The notes under the pieces are model-generated. The model searched no databases, was not told where the DNA came from, and worked only from the letters and a program-made list of their open reading frames with translations. Both the position numbers and the translations under genes were made by a program. Of a stretch of DNA of 64,000 nt, positions 1 through 9,005 are shown one piece after another. Numbering within the stretch: position 1 is the stretch's first letter; each line of letters opens with the position of its first letter. Source of the DNA: Palsa-504 sp963742795 (GTDB lineage Bacteria > Actinomycetota > Actinomycetes > Streptosporangiales > Streptosporangiaceae). The stretch is taken from NCBI GenBank assembly GCA_963742795.1, contig CAVUNL010000031.1:310001-374000 (forward strand). The letters are read 5' to 3'.

Positions 1-308
1 CGGCATTCAGCACCGAACGGCAATTCCAGCTCAGCGGCAAGCAGATGCGGATCGGACGGCGCAGCGCGGTCCGGGGGGTGGAACCGGAGATAGACCTGTC
101 CGGGCCGCCCGTGGACCCCGGGATCAGCCGCCTGCACCTGCTGCTGATCTCCGCCCCGGACGGCTCGTGGGCCGTCCTCGACCCGGGCTCGGCCAATGGC
201 ACGCTGCTCAACGGCCGCGAGATTGCACCCGGAGACATGATTCCGCTGCGCGACGGCGACCGGATCAACCTGGGAGCCTGGACCGCGATCACCTTGCGCC
301 GCGAGTAA
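1..308 (+). CDS. FHA-domain protein, C-terminal part (5' end outside window)
   Basis: The frame is open from the window edge (first full codon at base 3) to a TAA at 306-308, so only about 101 codons are present. They form a complete-looking FHA phosphothreonine-binding fold: a GRR loop after the first strand, then SRLH, then SANGTLLNG, the classic FHA signature residues (G-R, S-x-x-H, N-G). The segment is strongly similar to the C-terminus of the protein ending at 8951 in this window, including the sequence just before the domain, so the two are paralogues and the missing N-terminus may also carry zinc ribbons (inference). It lies about 110 bases upstream of the GlnX-like gene in the kinase cluster, which suggests it reads PknG-type phosphorylation as GarA does in mycobacteria. 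Confidence 0.85.
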   Translation, partial: AFSTERQFQLSGKQMRIGRRSAVRGVEPEIDLSGPPVDPGISRLHLLLISAPDGSWAVLDPGSANGTLLNGREIAPGDMIPLRDGDRINLGAWTAITLRRE

Positions 309-417
309 GATCGCCGTGCGATGAACCGCAACCTGCCTGCTTGCGTTCACCCAAAGTAGTCCTGATTTGCAGGCAAAATAGAGAACGTCATGGTGCGTCG
401 GTTCCGATGACGGGAGC

Positions 418-1803
418 ATGCGTGGCGGGTCGGCGATGAGCACCACCGTTACCGGTAGCCCGCCGCGGGGGCAGCCGGGGGGGCGCACAGCATCGCACCG
501 GCGCGGCTCGGGGCCCCAGGCCGCGCCGCAGGCGCGAGGCCGGTTCAGGCTCCCGCGGGCCTCGACCACGCCAGGCAAGCTCTGGCTCGTCCGGGCCGGC
601 CTGGTCATCGTGTGCCTGGCCTGGGGCGCGCTGGCCGCGCTGATGGTCATCCAGCACGCGTCGGCGGCGCACGACGTGGCCGTCACCGACGAGACCCTCA
701 GCCTGGACGCCCAGCAGATCTACCAGTCACTGGCCGACGCCGACGTCACCGTCTCCACCGCCTACCTGTACGGCCGGACCGGCCCGTACGCGGACCGGGT
801 GCGCTACCAGCACGACATCGCGCTCGCCGCCGCTGACCTGAAGGTCGCCACCGCCGCGAGCGGCAACTCCGGCGCCGGGGCCAGCCTGAGCACGTTGTCC
901 GCCGCCCTGCCGGTCTACACCGGCTACGTCGAGGACGGCCAGATCTACAATTCGCTGGGCTACCCAGCGGGAGGCTCGTTCATCCAGGTGGCGTCCGAGG
1001 AGATGCACGTCACCATGCTGCCCGCCGCCCGCAGCGTGTACGCGCAGGAGAACGCCCAGCTCATGAGGGCCAGTGCGCAGGCCACCGGGCTACCGCTGGC
1101 GATCGTCACCCTGGTGGCTGGCCTGGTCGTCTTGGTCCTGCTGTTCCGGACCCAGCGCTGGCTGTCGCGGCGCACCCACCGGACGGTCAACGTCGGCCTG
1201 GGTCTCGCGTCGGTGGCTACGGTCGCGGCGCTCATCTGGCTGGTCGTCGCCCTGGCCGGGGGTCGCTCCGATCTGCTGCAGGCCACGACACACGGCTCCG
1301 GGCCGGCCCAGACGCTGGCCCAGGCCGATATCACCGCTCTGCAGGCTCGCGGCGACCAGACCCTCAACCTGATCTCGCGTACCGGCGACGCTAACTTCCA
1401 GCAGGACTTCCACGCCGCGCAGACCCAGCTGAGCTCGGAGCTGAGCACCGCCAGCGCGCAGAGCGCGGCCGACGGCGCAGGACAGATCGCGGCCGCCGGG
1501 CACACCGCGACCGCCTGGTTCGCGGTCAACCAGCGCGCTCAGCAACTGGACGCGGCGGCCGACTACGGCGCCGAGACCCAGCTGGAGATCGGGTCCGGGC
1601 CCGGCACGGCGGGCACGCTGTTCAGCCAGCTCGAGTCGGACATGGAGGCCGCGATCAACGCCGACCAGGCCGTCTTCGCCTCGAACGCGGCGGCGGGCTC
1701 GGACGCGTTCGACGGCCTGGAGGTCGGCATCATCGTGCTCGCCGTGATCATGGCGGCCGGCTGCGGGTGGGGACTGACCCGGCGCCTGGCGGAGTACCGA
1801 TGA
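418..1803 (+). CDS. GlnX-like membrane sensor protein
   Basis: 461 residues if ATG 418 is used; ATG 436 (MSTTV) is an equally plausible start with a GGCGGG six bases ahead. A basic, Pro/Arg-rich N-terminus of about 45 residues is followed by a membrane segment (LVIVCLAWGALAALMV), an extracytoplasmic region of about 150 residues, two adjacent membrane segments near residues 222-280, a second extracytoplasmic region, and a last membrane segment near the C-terminus (VGIIVLAVIMAAGCGW). This double-sensor layout next to a PknG gene matches GlnX, the membrane partner in the mycobacterial PknG-GlnH-GlnX amino-acid sensing system (established for M. tuberculosis). Assignment here rests on topology and context, not on close sequence recognition. 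The stop overlaps the next start (ATGA at 1800), so the two are translationally coupled. Confidence 0.7.
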   Translation: MRGGSAMSTTVTGSPPRGQPGGRTASHRRGSGPQAAPQARGRFRLPRASTTPGKLWLVRAGLVIVCLAWGALAALMVIQHASAAHDVAVTDETLSLDAQQIYQSLADADVTVSTAYLYGRTGPYADRVRYQHDIALAAADLKVATAASGNSGAGASLSTLSAALPVYTGYVEDGQIYNSLGYPAGGSFIQVASEEMHVTMLPAARSVYAQENAQLMRASAQATGLPLAIVTLVAGLVVLVLLFRTQRWLSRRTHRTVNVGLGLASVATVAALIWLVVALAGGRSDLLQATTHGSGPAQTLAQADITALQARGDQTLNLISRTGDANFQQDFHAAQTQLSSELSTASAQSAADGAGQIAAAGHTATAWFAVNQRAQQLDAAADYGAETQLEIGSGPGTAGTLFSQLESDMEAAINADQAVFASNAAAGSDAFDGLEVGIIVLAVIMAAGCGWGLTRRLAEYR

Positions 1804-3023
1804 CCATCCCGGTGCTGACCAAGGAGCGGGCGCCGGCCGTCGTCCAGGCGGCGGTCGCTGAACGCGATGCCATCCAGGCCAATCTGCTCGAGCTGGACGG
1901 CAGCTTCGGCAAGCGGCTGCTGGAGGGGGCCACGCTCAGCGGAGAGACCAAGCGACGCTGGGAAGCCACCGCGGCCAGCCTGGCCACCCTGTGGGAGATC
2001 TACTCGGCCTACTCGGCCGTGGTCGAACGGGCCGCTGATACGGTCAACGGGCACCTCGGACCGCGGGAGCTGACCACGATCACCAACCTGCTCACCGGGC
2101 CGTCCGTCCAGCTGGCCGCCGGGCCCGCGCCGCTAGCCGGCCGGGACCTGGCCGACTCCGGCCGCGAGAACCTGACCGTGGTCGCGGCGGTGACGCGGAT
2201 GCGGCGGGCCTTCGGCCCGATCACCGAGGTGGTCTCAGCCACCGAGCAGGTGGTCAACGAGATGACGGGCAAGCTCGACGGCCTCGCCGCCGAGCTGAAC
2301 CGGGTGACGCCGCTGGCTGCCTCGCTCGCCGACGAGGCCCTGACCGGGAACCTGGCCGCGGCCGAGAGCAAGCTGTCCCGGCTGCGCGCCACGCTGAGCT
2401 CCGATCCCCTCTCGCTGTGGCAGGGCGGCCCGGATCCGATGGCCAGGGCCGTCGACACGTCGGGCGCGGACCGCCTGCGGGAGCGGGTCACGGCCGCAGT
2501 GACCCGCGTGGACGAGCTGGTCCGGCTGCGGGACGACGCGCGGCAGCGCATCACCGAGGTGACGACGGCCGCCGCCGCGGCACGCGCCGCCTACGAGGAC
2601 GCCGTCGCGGCCTGGCAGCGGGCCGCGGCCAAGATCTCCGCCGAGGCGCTGCCCGCGCAGCCGCCCGGGCTGGCCGACCTGACCATCCGGCTGGCCGACC
2701 TCGACACCCTGCTGGCCGCCGGGCGCTGGCCCCGGCTCGCCTCCGAACTGGACGAGATCGAACGGGAGCTCGCCACCGTCACGGGGAATTTCCGTGCCAC
2801 CGAACGAACCGTGGTGGACGCCCTGAGCCGCCGTGACGAGCTGCGCGGGATGCTCGGCGCCTACCAGGCCAAAGCAGCCCGCCTGGGGGCTGCGGAAGAC
2901 CCCGGCCTGACCGAACGCTACAACTTCGCCCGCGGGCTGCTGTGGACCGCGCCCTGCGACCTTGCCGCCGCCGCGGACGCGGTGACCGGCTACCAGCAGG
3001 CCGTCCTGGCGCTAGGAGGATAG
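1800..3023 (+). CDS. Helical cytosolic protein of the kinase cluster
   Basis: 407 residues starting at ATG 1800, which overlaps the TGA of the membrane sensor gene. I do not recognise a named family. There is no signal peptide or membrane segment. The sequence is Ala/Leu/Arg/Glu-rich and alternates long amphipathic helices, with coiled-coil-like stretches around residues 130-190 (VSATEQVVNEMTGKLDGLAAELNRV) and 240-350. It sits between the membrane sensor and the PknG-type kinase, six bases before the kinase start, so it may link the two as an adaptor or scaffold (inference from position and helical character only). Confidence 0.65.
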   Translation: MTIPVLTKERAPAVVQAAVAERDAIQANLLELDGSFGKRLLEGATLSGETKRRWEATAASLATLWEIYSAYSAVVERAADTVNGHLGPRELTTITNLLTGPSVQLAAGPAPLAGRDLADSGRENLTVVAAVTRMRRAFGPITEVVSATEQVVNEMTGKLDGLAAELNRVTPLAASLADEALTGNLAAAESKLSRLRATLSSDPLSLWQGGPDPMARAVDTSGADRLRERVTAAVTRVDELVRLRDDARQRITEVTTAAAAARAAYEDAVAAWQRAAAKISAEALPAQPPGLADLTIRLADLDTLLAAGRWPRLASELDEIERELATVTGNFRATERTVVDALSRRDELRGMLGAYQAKAARLGAAEDPGLTERYNFARGLLWTAPCDLAAAADAVTGYQQAVLALGG

Positions 3024-3028
3024 CCGCG

Positions 3029-5425
3029 ATGACCACGGCCATGGTCCGGTGCACGCAGCCCGGCTGCGACGGGATGATCGAGGACGGCTACTGCAACACC
3101 TGCGGGCTGGCCGCCCCCGCCGCATCCTCGGGCCCTTCCGGTCCCTCAGGTCCTTCCGGCTCGACCGGCTCAAGGTCGGCCAGCGCGGCCACGTCCGGGA
3201 GCTCGTCAGGGTCTTCGGGCGGGTCCGGGAGCACACGCTCCCGGGCCCGGGGCCGCGGCAGCAGCCGGTCGGCTAGGGGCCGACTCGGCGCGGGCCTGGT
3301 CGACATCCCGCCGGTCCCGTACCGGGATCCGGCCAGCGCCGTGCTCGCCGACCCGCAGGTGCCGGAGGCCAAGCGCTACTGCAGCAGCTGCGATCAGCCC
3401 GTCGGCCGGGGGCGGGACGGGCGTCCCGGCCTGGCCGAAGGATTCTGCCGGAATTGCGGCACCCAGTTCTCGTTCAGCCCCAAGCTGGAGCCGGGGGAAT
3501 CGGTCGTCGGCCAGTACGAGGTGCTCGGCTGCCTTGCCCATGGCGGCCTCGGCTGGATCTACCTGGCCAAGGACCACAACGTCAGCGACCGGTGGGTGGT
3601 GCTAAAGGGCCTGCTGAACACCGGCGACGCCGACGCCATGGCGGCCGCCGTCGCCGAGCGGCAGTTCCTGGCCGAGGTCGAGCACCCCAATATCGTCCGG
3701 ATCTACAACTTCGTCCAGCACGCGGACCGGCGCACCGGGGAGATGGCCGGCTACATCGTGATGGAGTATGTGGGCGGCAAGTCGCTCAAGCAGATCCTGG
3801 TCGACGCGCGCCAGGCGGGAGGCTCGGTGCCGGTGTCCCATGCCCTGGCCTACGCCATCGAGGTCCTGCCCGCCCTCGGCTACCTGCACGACCGCGGGAT
3901 GGTGTACTGCGACTTCAAGCCGGACAACGTCATCCAGACCGAAGAGCAGCTCAAGCTCATCGACATGGGCGGCGTCCGCCGGATCGACAGCGACGAGGCG
4001 ATCTACGGGACAGTCGGCTACCAGGCTCCGGAGATCGAGGCCGACGGCCCGTCACCCAGTTCCGACCTGTACACGGTGGGCCGGGCGCTGGCCGTGCTGA
4101 CCTTCGAGTTCCGCGGCTTCCAGGGCACGCACAAGAACAGCCTGCCCGACGGGGTACCGGTGCTCAGCGAGCAGGAATCGTTCTCCCGGCTGCTGCGGCG
4201 CGCCACCCACCGCGATCCCGACCGCCGGTTCGGCTCGGCGGGAGAGATGGCCGAACAGCTCACCGGCGTGCTCCGCGAGGTGCTCGCGGTCGCCGATGGC
4301 GTGCCGCGGCCCGCCTTCTCCAACCTGTTCAGCCCCGAGGTCCAGGCCATCGGCACTGACCTAGTCCGGGGCGACGACCCCACTAGTCTCCGCCAGGGGG
4401 GCTCCACCCCCCCGGACCCCCCTGGCGGCCTCCCCGATCACCGGGGGGCGGCTGGCCCCCCCGGGCCTGGCGCCACCACGATGGCGGCCCCCCCGGCGGC
4501 AGAGGTCGTCGCCGGGCTGCCGCTGCCGCAGGTCGACCGGTCCGACCCTGCGGCCGGCTACCTGGCCACGTTCGCCGGGCTCAACCCGGCCCAGCGGATC
4601 GTGGCGCTCACCCTGGCCGTCGAGGGTGACTCGACCATCCCGCGCGAGGTCACCGAGTCGGCAGAGACCCGCCTGGCGCTGGCCCGGGCCAGGATCGACG
4701 CTGGCGACTACGACGCCGCGGCCGTCGTGCTGGCCGACCTGGCCGCCGACGATCCGTCCGATTGGCGGGTCGCCTGGTACAACGGGCTGCGTGACCTGGC
4801 GGCCAAGGGCCCCGGCGGCGCGCAGATCGCCCAGGGCGCCTTCAGCGCCGTGTTCGACGAACTGCCGGGCGAGCTCGCGCCCAAGCTCGCGCTGGCCTTC
4901 GCCGCCGAAGCCGCGGGCGACCTGACCACGGCCGGGCGCTACTTCCGCCTCGTCTGGACCGTGGACCGGTCCTATATCAGCGCCGCGTTCGGGATGGCCA
5001 GGACGTGCCTGGCCGCGGGCGACCGGCCCGGCGCGATCGCGGCGCTCGCGGCGGTGCCCCCCGCGTCCAGCCACTACGCGGCGGCGCAGATCGCCGCGGT
5101 ACGGATCCTGGTCTCCGGCGATCACCAGGCCGGAGTGACCGGAGACGAGCTGCGGCAGGCCGGCGGTCAGCTAGGCCGGCTGGCCGTGGACGACGTGCGC
5201 CGGCAGCAGCTCACCGTGGAGATCCTCCGGGCCGCGCTCGACTGGTGCACATCCGGCCAGCCAGCGGGCGGGGATCCCATCCTCGGCTGCGAGCCGAACG
5301 CGCGCGCCGTGCGCTTCGGGCTGGAACGGAGCTACCGGGCGCTGGCCCGGCTGACGCCGGACGCGGCCCGCCGGGTCGAGCTCGTCGACCTGGCCAACGC
5401 GATCCGCCCCAGGACCCTCACGTGA
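3029..5425 (+). CDS. pknG: PknG-type serine/threonine protein kinase with zinc ribbon and TPR region
   Basis: 798 residues; ATG 3029 follows AGGAGGA at 3014-3020. Order: a zinc ribbon with cysteines at residues 8, 13, 22 and 25; a Ser/Gly/Arg low-complexity linker (about 31-90); a rubredoxin-like metal site with CxxC pairs at 118/121 and 140/143; a kinase domain from about 163; and a helical TPR-like C-terminus (about 520-798). Catalytic residues are visible: Lys193 (VVLK), Asp295 in YCDFKPDN, and Asp312 in IDMGG, which replaces DFG much as in mycobacterial PknG. PknG senses nutrient state and phosphorylates FHA proteins such as GarA to control 2-oxoglutarate metabolism (known for the family). 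The added N-terminal zinc ribbon resembles those on the neighbouring phosphatase and FHA protein. The stop overlaps the PP2C start by four bases (GTGA). Confidence 0.93.
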   Translation: MTTAMVRCTQPGCDGMIEDGYCNTCGLAAPAASSGPSGPSGPSGSTGSRSASAATSGSSSGSSGGSGSTRSRARGRGSSRSARGRLGAGLVDIPPVPYRDPASAVLADPQVPEAKRYCSSCDQPVGRGRDGRPGLAEGFCRNCGTQFSFSPKLEPGESVVGQYEVLGCLAHGGLGWIYLAKDHNVSDRWVVLKGLLNTGDADAMAAAVAERQFLAEVEHPNIVRIYNFVQHADRRTGEMAGYIVMEYVGGKSLKQILVDARQAGGSVPVSHALAYAIEVLPALGYLHDRGMVYCDFKPDNVIQTEEQLKLIDMGGVRRIDSDEAIYGTVGYQAPEIEADGPSPSSDLYTVGRALAVLTFEFRGFQGTHKNSLPDGVPVLSEQESFSRLLRRATHRDPDRRFGSAGEMAEQLTGVLREVLAVADGVPRPAFSNLFSPEVQAIGTDLVRGDDPTSLRQGGSTPPDPPGGLPDHRGAAGPPGPGATTMAAPPAAEVVAGLPLPQVDRSDPAAGYLATFAGLNPAQRIVALTLAVEGDSTIPREVTESAETRLALARARIDAGDYDAAAVVLADLAADDPSDWRVAWYNGLRDLAAKGPGGAQIAQGAFSAVFDELPGELAPKLALAFAAEAAGDLTTAGRYFRLVWTVDRSYISAAFGMARTCLAAGDRPGAIAALAAVPPASSHYAAAQIAAVRILVSGDHQAGVTGDELRQAGGQLGRLAVDDVRRQQLTVEILRAALDWCTSGQPAGGDPILGCEPNARAVRFGLERSYRALARLTPDAARRVELVDLANAIRPRTLT

Positions 5426-6507
5426 CCGGCGATCCTGGCGCCGTCGCCGTCCCGCAGGCGCCCGAAGCCATCTGCCCGTTGTGCGGCGCGCCGGTCGGCG
5501 CGGCGGATAGCTTCTGCGAGTCGTGCGGGACCGAGCTGGCCCCGCCCATGGTGAGCGCCGCGCCGCCCGGGTACGAGGCGGAGTGCCCGGTGTGCTCGGT
5601 GGACCCGGAGGCCCCGCTCGGCGCGATCACGGCCGAGGGCTACTGCGAGACGTGCGGCCGCAAGGTGCCGTCCGGCCGCGACCATTCCGAGCTCGACCTG
5701 GCCCTGCTGGCCGGGGTGACCGACCGCGGCCTGCGGCATGCCCGCAACGAGGACGCGATGGCCCTGGCCACAGCCGACGTCCCCGGCGGCCCGGTGGCGA
5801 TCGCCGTCGTCTGCGACGGGGTGTCCACTTCCCCGCGGTCGGACGACGCTTCGCTGGCCGCCGCGCAGACTTCGGTCCGGGTGCTGCTCACCTCGGCGCG
5901 GCGCGGCGATGACCCGGCCGAGGCCTCGCTGGCCGCGGTGTACTCGGCTCACCGCGCCCTGACCAGGATGAGCTCGCCGGGGGAGGCGCCGTCGGCGACC
6001 TACATATCGGCGGTCATCGGCGGCGACGCGGTCACCGTGTGCTGGCTCGGGGACAGCCGCGCCTACTGGCTCAGCACGGGCACGGACACGGTGCGCCTGA
6101 GCACCGATGACTCACTGGCCGAGGAACTGGTCGCCCGGGGCACGATGGACGAGGCGCATGCCCTGGCCTCCCCGCAGGCGCACGTGATCACCCGCTGGCT
6201 CGGCGCTGACCTGGCCGAGCCCGAGCCACACGTCGTCCGGTTCGAACCACCCGGACCCGGTGTCGTGCTGGTGTGCTCGGACGGGCTATGGAACTACCGG
6301 CCCGAAGCAGCGGCCCTGGCCGAGCTCGCGCTCCCGGCCGCGCTCACCGACCCGCTCGGCGCCGCGGCCGAACTGGTGAAGTTCGCGATCGACGCCGGGG
6401 GGATGGACAACATCACCGCGGTGCTGGTTCCCTTCCCGCTGGCCCCGTTCCCGGAGGAATCGCCGCACCCGAAAACCGTTCCCGTCCGGCGAGTACCGAC
6501 GTTCTAA
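5422..6507 (+). CDS. PP2C-type Ser/Thr protein phosphatase with N-terminal zinc ribbons
   Basis: 361 residues from GTG 5422, which overlaps the kinase stop. The first 80 residues hold two zinc-ribbon units (ICPLCG...FCESCG and CPVCS...YCETCG). The phosphatase domain follows: TDRGLRHARNEDA, VVCDGVSTSP, WLGDSRAYW, CSDGLWNY and GGMDNITAVLV give the Asp residues that bind the two metal ions in PP2C/PPM enzymes. It should dephosphorylate Ser/Thr on cytosolic proteins, most obviously targets of the adjacent kinase. A paralogue without zinc ribbons is at 9006. The ribbon-phosphatase fusion suggests recruitment to the same complex as the kinase (inference). Confidence 0.92.
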   Translation: MTGDPGAVAVPQAPEAICPLCGAPVGAADSFCESCGTELAPPMVSAAPPGYEAECPVCSVDPEAPLGAITAEGYCETCGRKVPSGRDHSELDLALLAGVTDRGLRHARNEDAMALATADVPGGPVAIAVVCDGVSTSPRSDDASLAAAQTSVRVLLTSARRGDDPAEASLAAVYSAHRALTRMSSPGEAPSATYISAVIGGDAVTVCWLGDSRAYWLSTGTDTVRLSTDDSLAEELVARGTMDEAHALASPQAHVITRWLGADLAEPEPHVVRFEPPGPGVVLVCSDGLWNYRPEAAALAELALPAALTDPLGAAAELVKFAIDAGGMDNITAVLVPFPLAPFPEESPHPKTVPVRRVPTF

Positions 6508-6524
6508 CCGAGGGGAGACTCCGT

Positions 6525-7868
6525 ATGCCCGAGTCCGGGTTCACCATCGACGTCGACCAGAACCAGTACCTGCCCGAGGGCGGGCGTGAGGCCAGCGCTA
6601 TCGTCACCGTCGCGTCGGCCGCCGACGCCGCCGGACTCGCCGGTCCCGGCCCGGCCGGCCCCTCACTGGCTGACGGAGCGTCGGCCGGTGAGGGGCCCGA
6701 CGGCAGCGCGGAGATCATCATCATCGACTGCTCGGGGTCGATGGAGTACCCGCATAGCAAGATCGCCGAGGCGCGCGCGGCCACCGCTGCCGCGGTCGAC
6801 GTAGTCAGGGACGGCGTCCTGTTCTCGGTCATCGCCGGCACCAACCTGGCCTGGCCCGTGTTCCCCGCCGACGGCACCATGGCCCGGGCCGACGCCTCCT
6901 CCCGGGCGGCGGCCAAACAAGCGGTGACGGGCTTGCGGGCCAGCGGCGGCACGGCTATCGGCCAGTGGCTGGAACTGGCCCGGCAGACGTTCGGGCGGTG
7001 TCCGGCCAAGCTCCGGCACGCCATCTTGCTCACCGACGGCAAGAACCAGCACGAGACCCCCGAGCAGCTCGCCGCGGCCATCCGCGAGTGCGAGGGCGTC
7101 TTCAGCTGCGACTGCCGCGGCGTCGGCACCGACTGGGAGGTCAAGGAGCTGCGCACGATCTCGACCGCGCTGCTCGGCAGCGTGGACATCGTGCCCGACC
7201 CGTCCGGGCTGGCGGCCGACTTCGCGGCCATGATGCAGATCGCGATGGGCAAGCAGGTCGCCGACGTGGCGCTGCGGGTCTGGACCCCGCAGCACGCCAC
7301 GGTCAAGTTCGTCAAGCAGGTGGCCCCGACGGTCGACGACCTGACCGGCAGGCGGTCGCCGTCCGGGCCGCAGGCCGGCGACTACCCGACCGGGGCCTGG
7401 GGGCCGGGGGAGAGCCGCGACTACCACGTCGGTGTCGAGGTCACCCCGGCCGGCGTCGGGCAGGAGATGCTCGCGGCCCGGGTGAGCCTGGTGGCCCTGT
7501 CGCCGTCCGGCGCCGACGTGCTCGGCCAGGGCCTGGTCCGGGCCATCTGGACCGACGACGAGGCCCTGTCCACCAAGATCAACCCGCGGGTCGCGCACTA
7601 CACCGGCCAGGCCGAACTCGCCGCCGCCATCCAGGACGGGCTGGAGGCCCGCAAGCAAGGCGACGAGGAAACCGCGACGGCCAAGCTCGGCCGGGCCGTG
7701 GCGCTGGCCCACCAGTCGGGCAACGAGGACACGGCCAAGCTGCTGGCCAAGGTGGTCGACGTCGTCGACGTGGAGACCGGGACGGTCCGGCTGCGCAAGC
7801 AGGTCGAGGACGCCGACGAGATGGCTCTCGATACCCGGTCGACCAAGACGGTCCGGGCGAGGAAATAG
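6525..7868 (+). CDS. VWA-domain protein of the kinase cluster
   Basis: 447 residues; ATG 6525 follows AGGGGAG at 6511-6517. A von Willebrand A domain spans about residues 60-240: the MIDAS metal site is seen as DCSGS at 68-72, a threonine in SGGTAIGQW and LLTDGKNQ. The C-terminal half is a beta-rich region followed by a helical segment with TPR-like character (about 340-420). There is no signal peptide or membrane segment, so it is cytosolic. VWA proteins commonly scaffold complexes through metal-dependent contacts; here the partners are probably the flanking kinase, phosphatase or FHA proteins (inference). It lies 17 bases after the PP2C gene in the same run of genes. Confidence 0.9.
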   Translation: MPESGFTIDVDQNQYLPEGGREASAIVTVASAADAAGLAGPGPAGPSLADGASAGEGPDGSAEIIIIDCSGSMEYPHSKIAEARAATAAAVDVVRDGVLFSVIAGTNLAWPVFPADGTMARADASSRAAAKQAVTGLRASGGTAIGQWLELARQTFGRCPAKLRHAILLTDGKNQHETPEQLAAAIRECEGVFSCDCRGVGTDWEVKELRTISTALLGSVDIVPDPSGLAADFAAMMQIAMGKQVADVALRVWTPQHATVKFVKQVAPTVDDLTGRRSPSGPQAGDYPTGAWGPGESRDYHVGVEVTPAGVGQEMLAARVSLVALSPSGADVLGQGLVRAIWTDDEALSTKINPRVAHYTGQAELAAAIQDGLEARKQGDEETATAKLGRAVALAHQSGNEDTAKLLAKVVDVVDVETGTVRLRKQVEDADEMALDTRSTKTVRARK

Positions 7869-7905
7869 CCTCACGCGGGGGGAGCAGGGTATCCAGGAGG
7901 CACCG

Positions 7906-8951
7906 ATGGCGATCTGTCCCAACGGACATGACTCGGCGAGCGACGACTTCTGCGACGTATGCGGCATGCGCATCGGCGGAAGTCCCAGCCCCGGGAGCGC
8001 CGGAAGTACCGGCGGCACCGGGAGCATGCGCAGCGGCGGTTACGGCCCCGCGGGTAGCAGCCCTTCCGGGCGCCACGCCTCCGGCCCGTCGCCCGCGCCG
8101 GGTATGCCCGGCGCCGGACCCGGCGCCGCCGGCCCCGGCGAGCTGTGCCCGAGATGCGGCACGCTGAGGGTCGGCCAGTTCTGCGAGGCGTGCGGCTACA
8201 AGTTCGGCGCTGGACAGCCTCCCTGGGCTCCTGCCCCACCCGCGCCACCGCCATCCGGTCTCGCGTCTGGGTCCCAGCCGCTGGCCACGCCGTGGCCGCC
8301 GCCCTCGGCTCCGCCGCCCCCAACCCAGCCCCCGCCCTGGCCCCCGGCTCCCCCCGGGCCTCCGGGTGCCTCCGGGCCTCCGGGACCGTCAGGATCGTCC
8401 GGACCTTCGGCGGCGGCCGCCCCGTCGGTTCCGTCCGCCCCGCCGGTTCCGTCCGCCCCGCCGGTTCCGTCCGCCCCGCCGGTCCGTCCGCCCTCGGTCC
8501 CGCCGCCCCGCCGGTCTCGCCCACGCGCCCGGTGGCGTCCTCGTACGTACCGGTCACCTGGACCGCCGTGGTGTCCGCCGACCGCGCCTACCACGAGAGC
8601 GTCCAGGCCGCGAGCGGCCCCGACGCGGCCTCGGTGCCGTTCCCCGGTTATTACGCCGAACGGCGGTTCCGGCTCAGCGGCGGGCAGATGCGGATCGGGC
8701 GGCGCAGCGTGTCCCGCGGCATCGATCCGGAGATCGACCTCACCGGCCCGCCCGCCGACCCGGGCATCAGCCGGCTGCACGCCGTGCTGATCGCCGTGCC
8801 CGACGGCAGCTGGGCGGTGCTGGATCCCGGCTCGGCCAACGGCACGCTCGTCAACGGGACCGAGATCCCGACCGGCGTTCAGGTGCCGCTGCGGGACGGG
8901 GACCGCATCAACCTGGGCGGCTGGACGGCGATCACGGTACATCGCAGCTAG
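7906..8951 (+). CDS. Zinc-ribbon / Pro-rich linker / FHA protein (reading frame broken once)
   Basis: Starts at ATG 7906 after a GGAGG at 7894-7898. Two zinc ribbons (CPNGH...FCDVCG and CPRCG...FCEACG) lie within the first 105 residues, followed by a long Pro/Ser/Ala linker and a C-terminal FHA domain with GRRS, SRLH and SANGTLVNG. The N-terminal part and the FHA part are in different frames. The break is inside an array of 18-base units: three perfect copies at 8427-8480, then a fourth at 8481 that lacks one T after 8483. Adding that T gives one protein of about 348 residues. Either a sequencing error or a slippage mutation is possible. The intact product would be a phosphothreonine reader physically similar to the ribbon-bearing kinase and phosphatase. 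Confidence 0.8.
8427..8498 (+). repeat. 18-base tandem repeat coding for a PVPSAP linker
   Basis: Unit GGTTCCGTCCGCCCCGCC occurs three times perfectly (8427, 8445, 8463) and once more from 8481 with a single T missing and a diverged end. It encodes the VPSAPP repeats of the linker. The missing T moves the downstream FHA domain into another frame. Confidence 0.9.
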
Positions 8952-8970
8952 TTAGCACGGCCGTGATCCC

Positions 8971-8999
8971 TGACCAGAGGGATCCGAGGCACTAACGTA
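8971..8999 (+). promoter_or_regulatory. Predicted leaderless promoter of the second PP2C gene
   Basis: CTGACC at 8971-8976, a 17-base spacer, and TAACGT at 8994-8999 form a reasonable housekeeping promoter. The start codon is only six bases further on, so the transcript would begin at or next to the ATG and carry no Shine-Dalgarno, as is common in actinomycetes. Confidence 0.5.
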
Positions 9000-9005
9000 T
9001 GCGGC

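Noticed and set aside
8427..8498. Tandem 18-base repeat as a CRISPR array
   Set aside because: Units are directly joined without spacers and are in frame with a Pro-rich linker; no cas genes are present.
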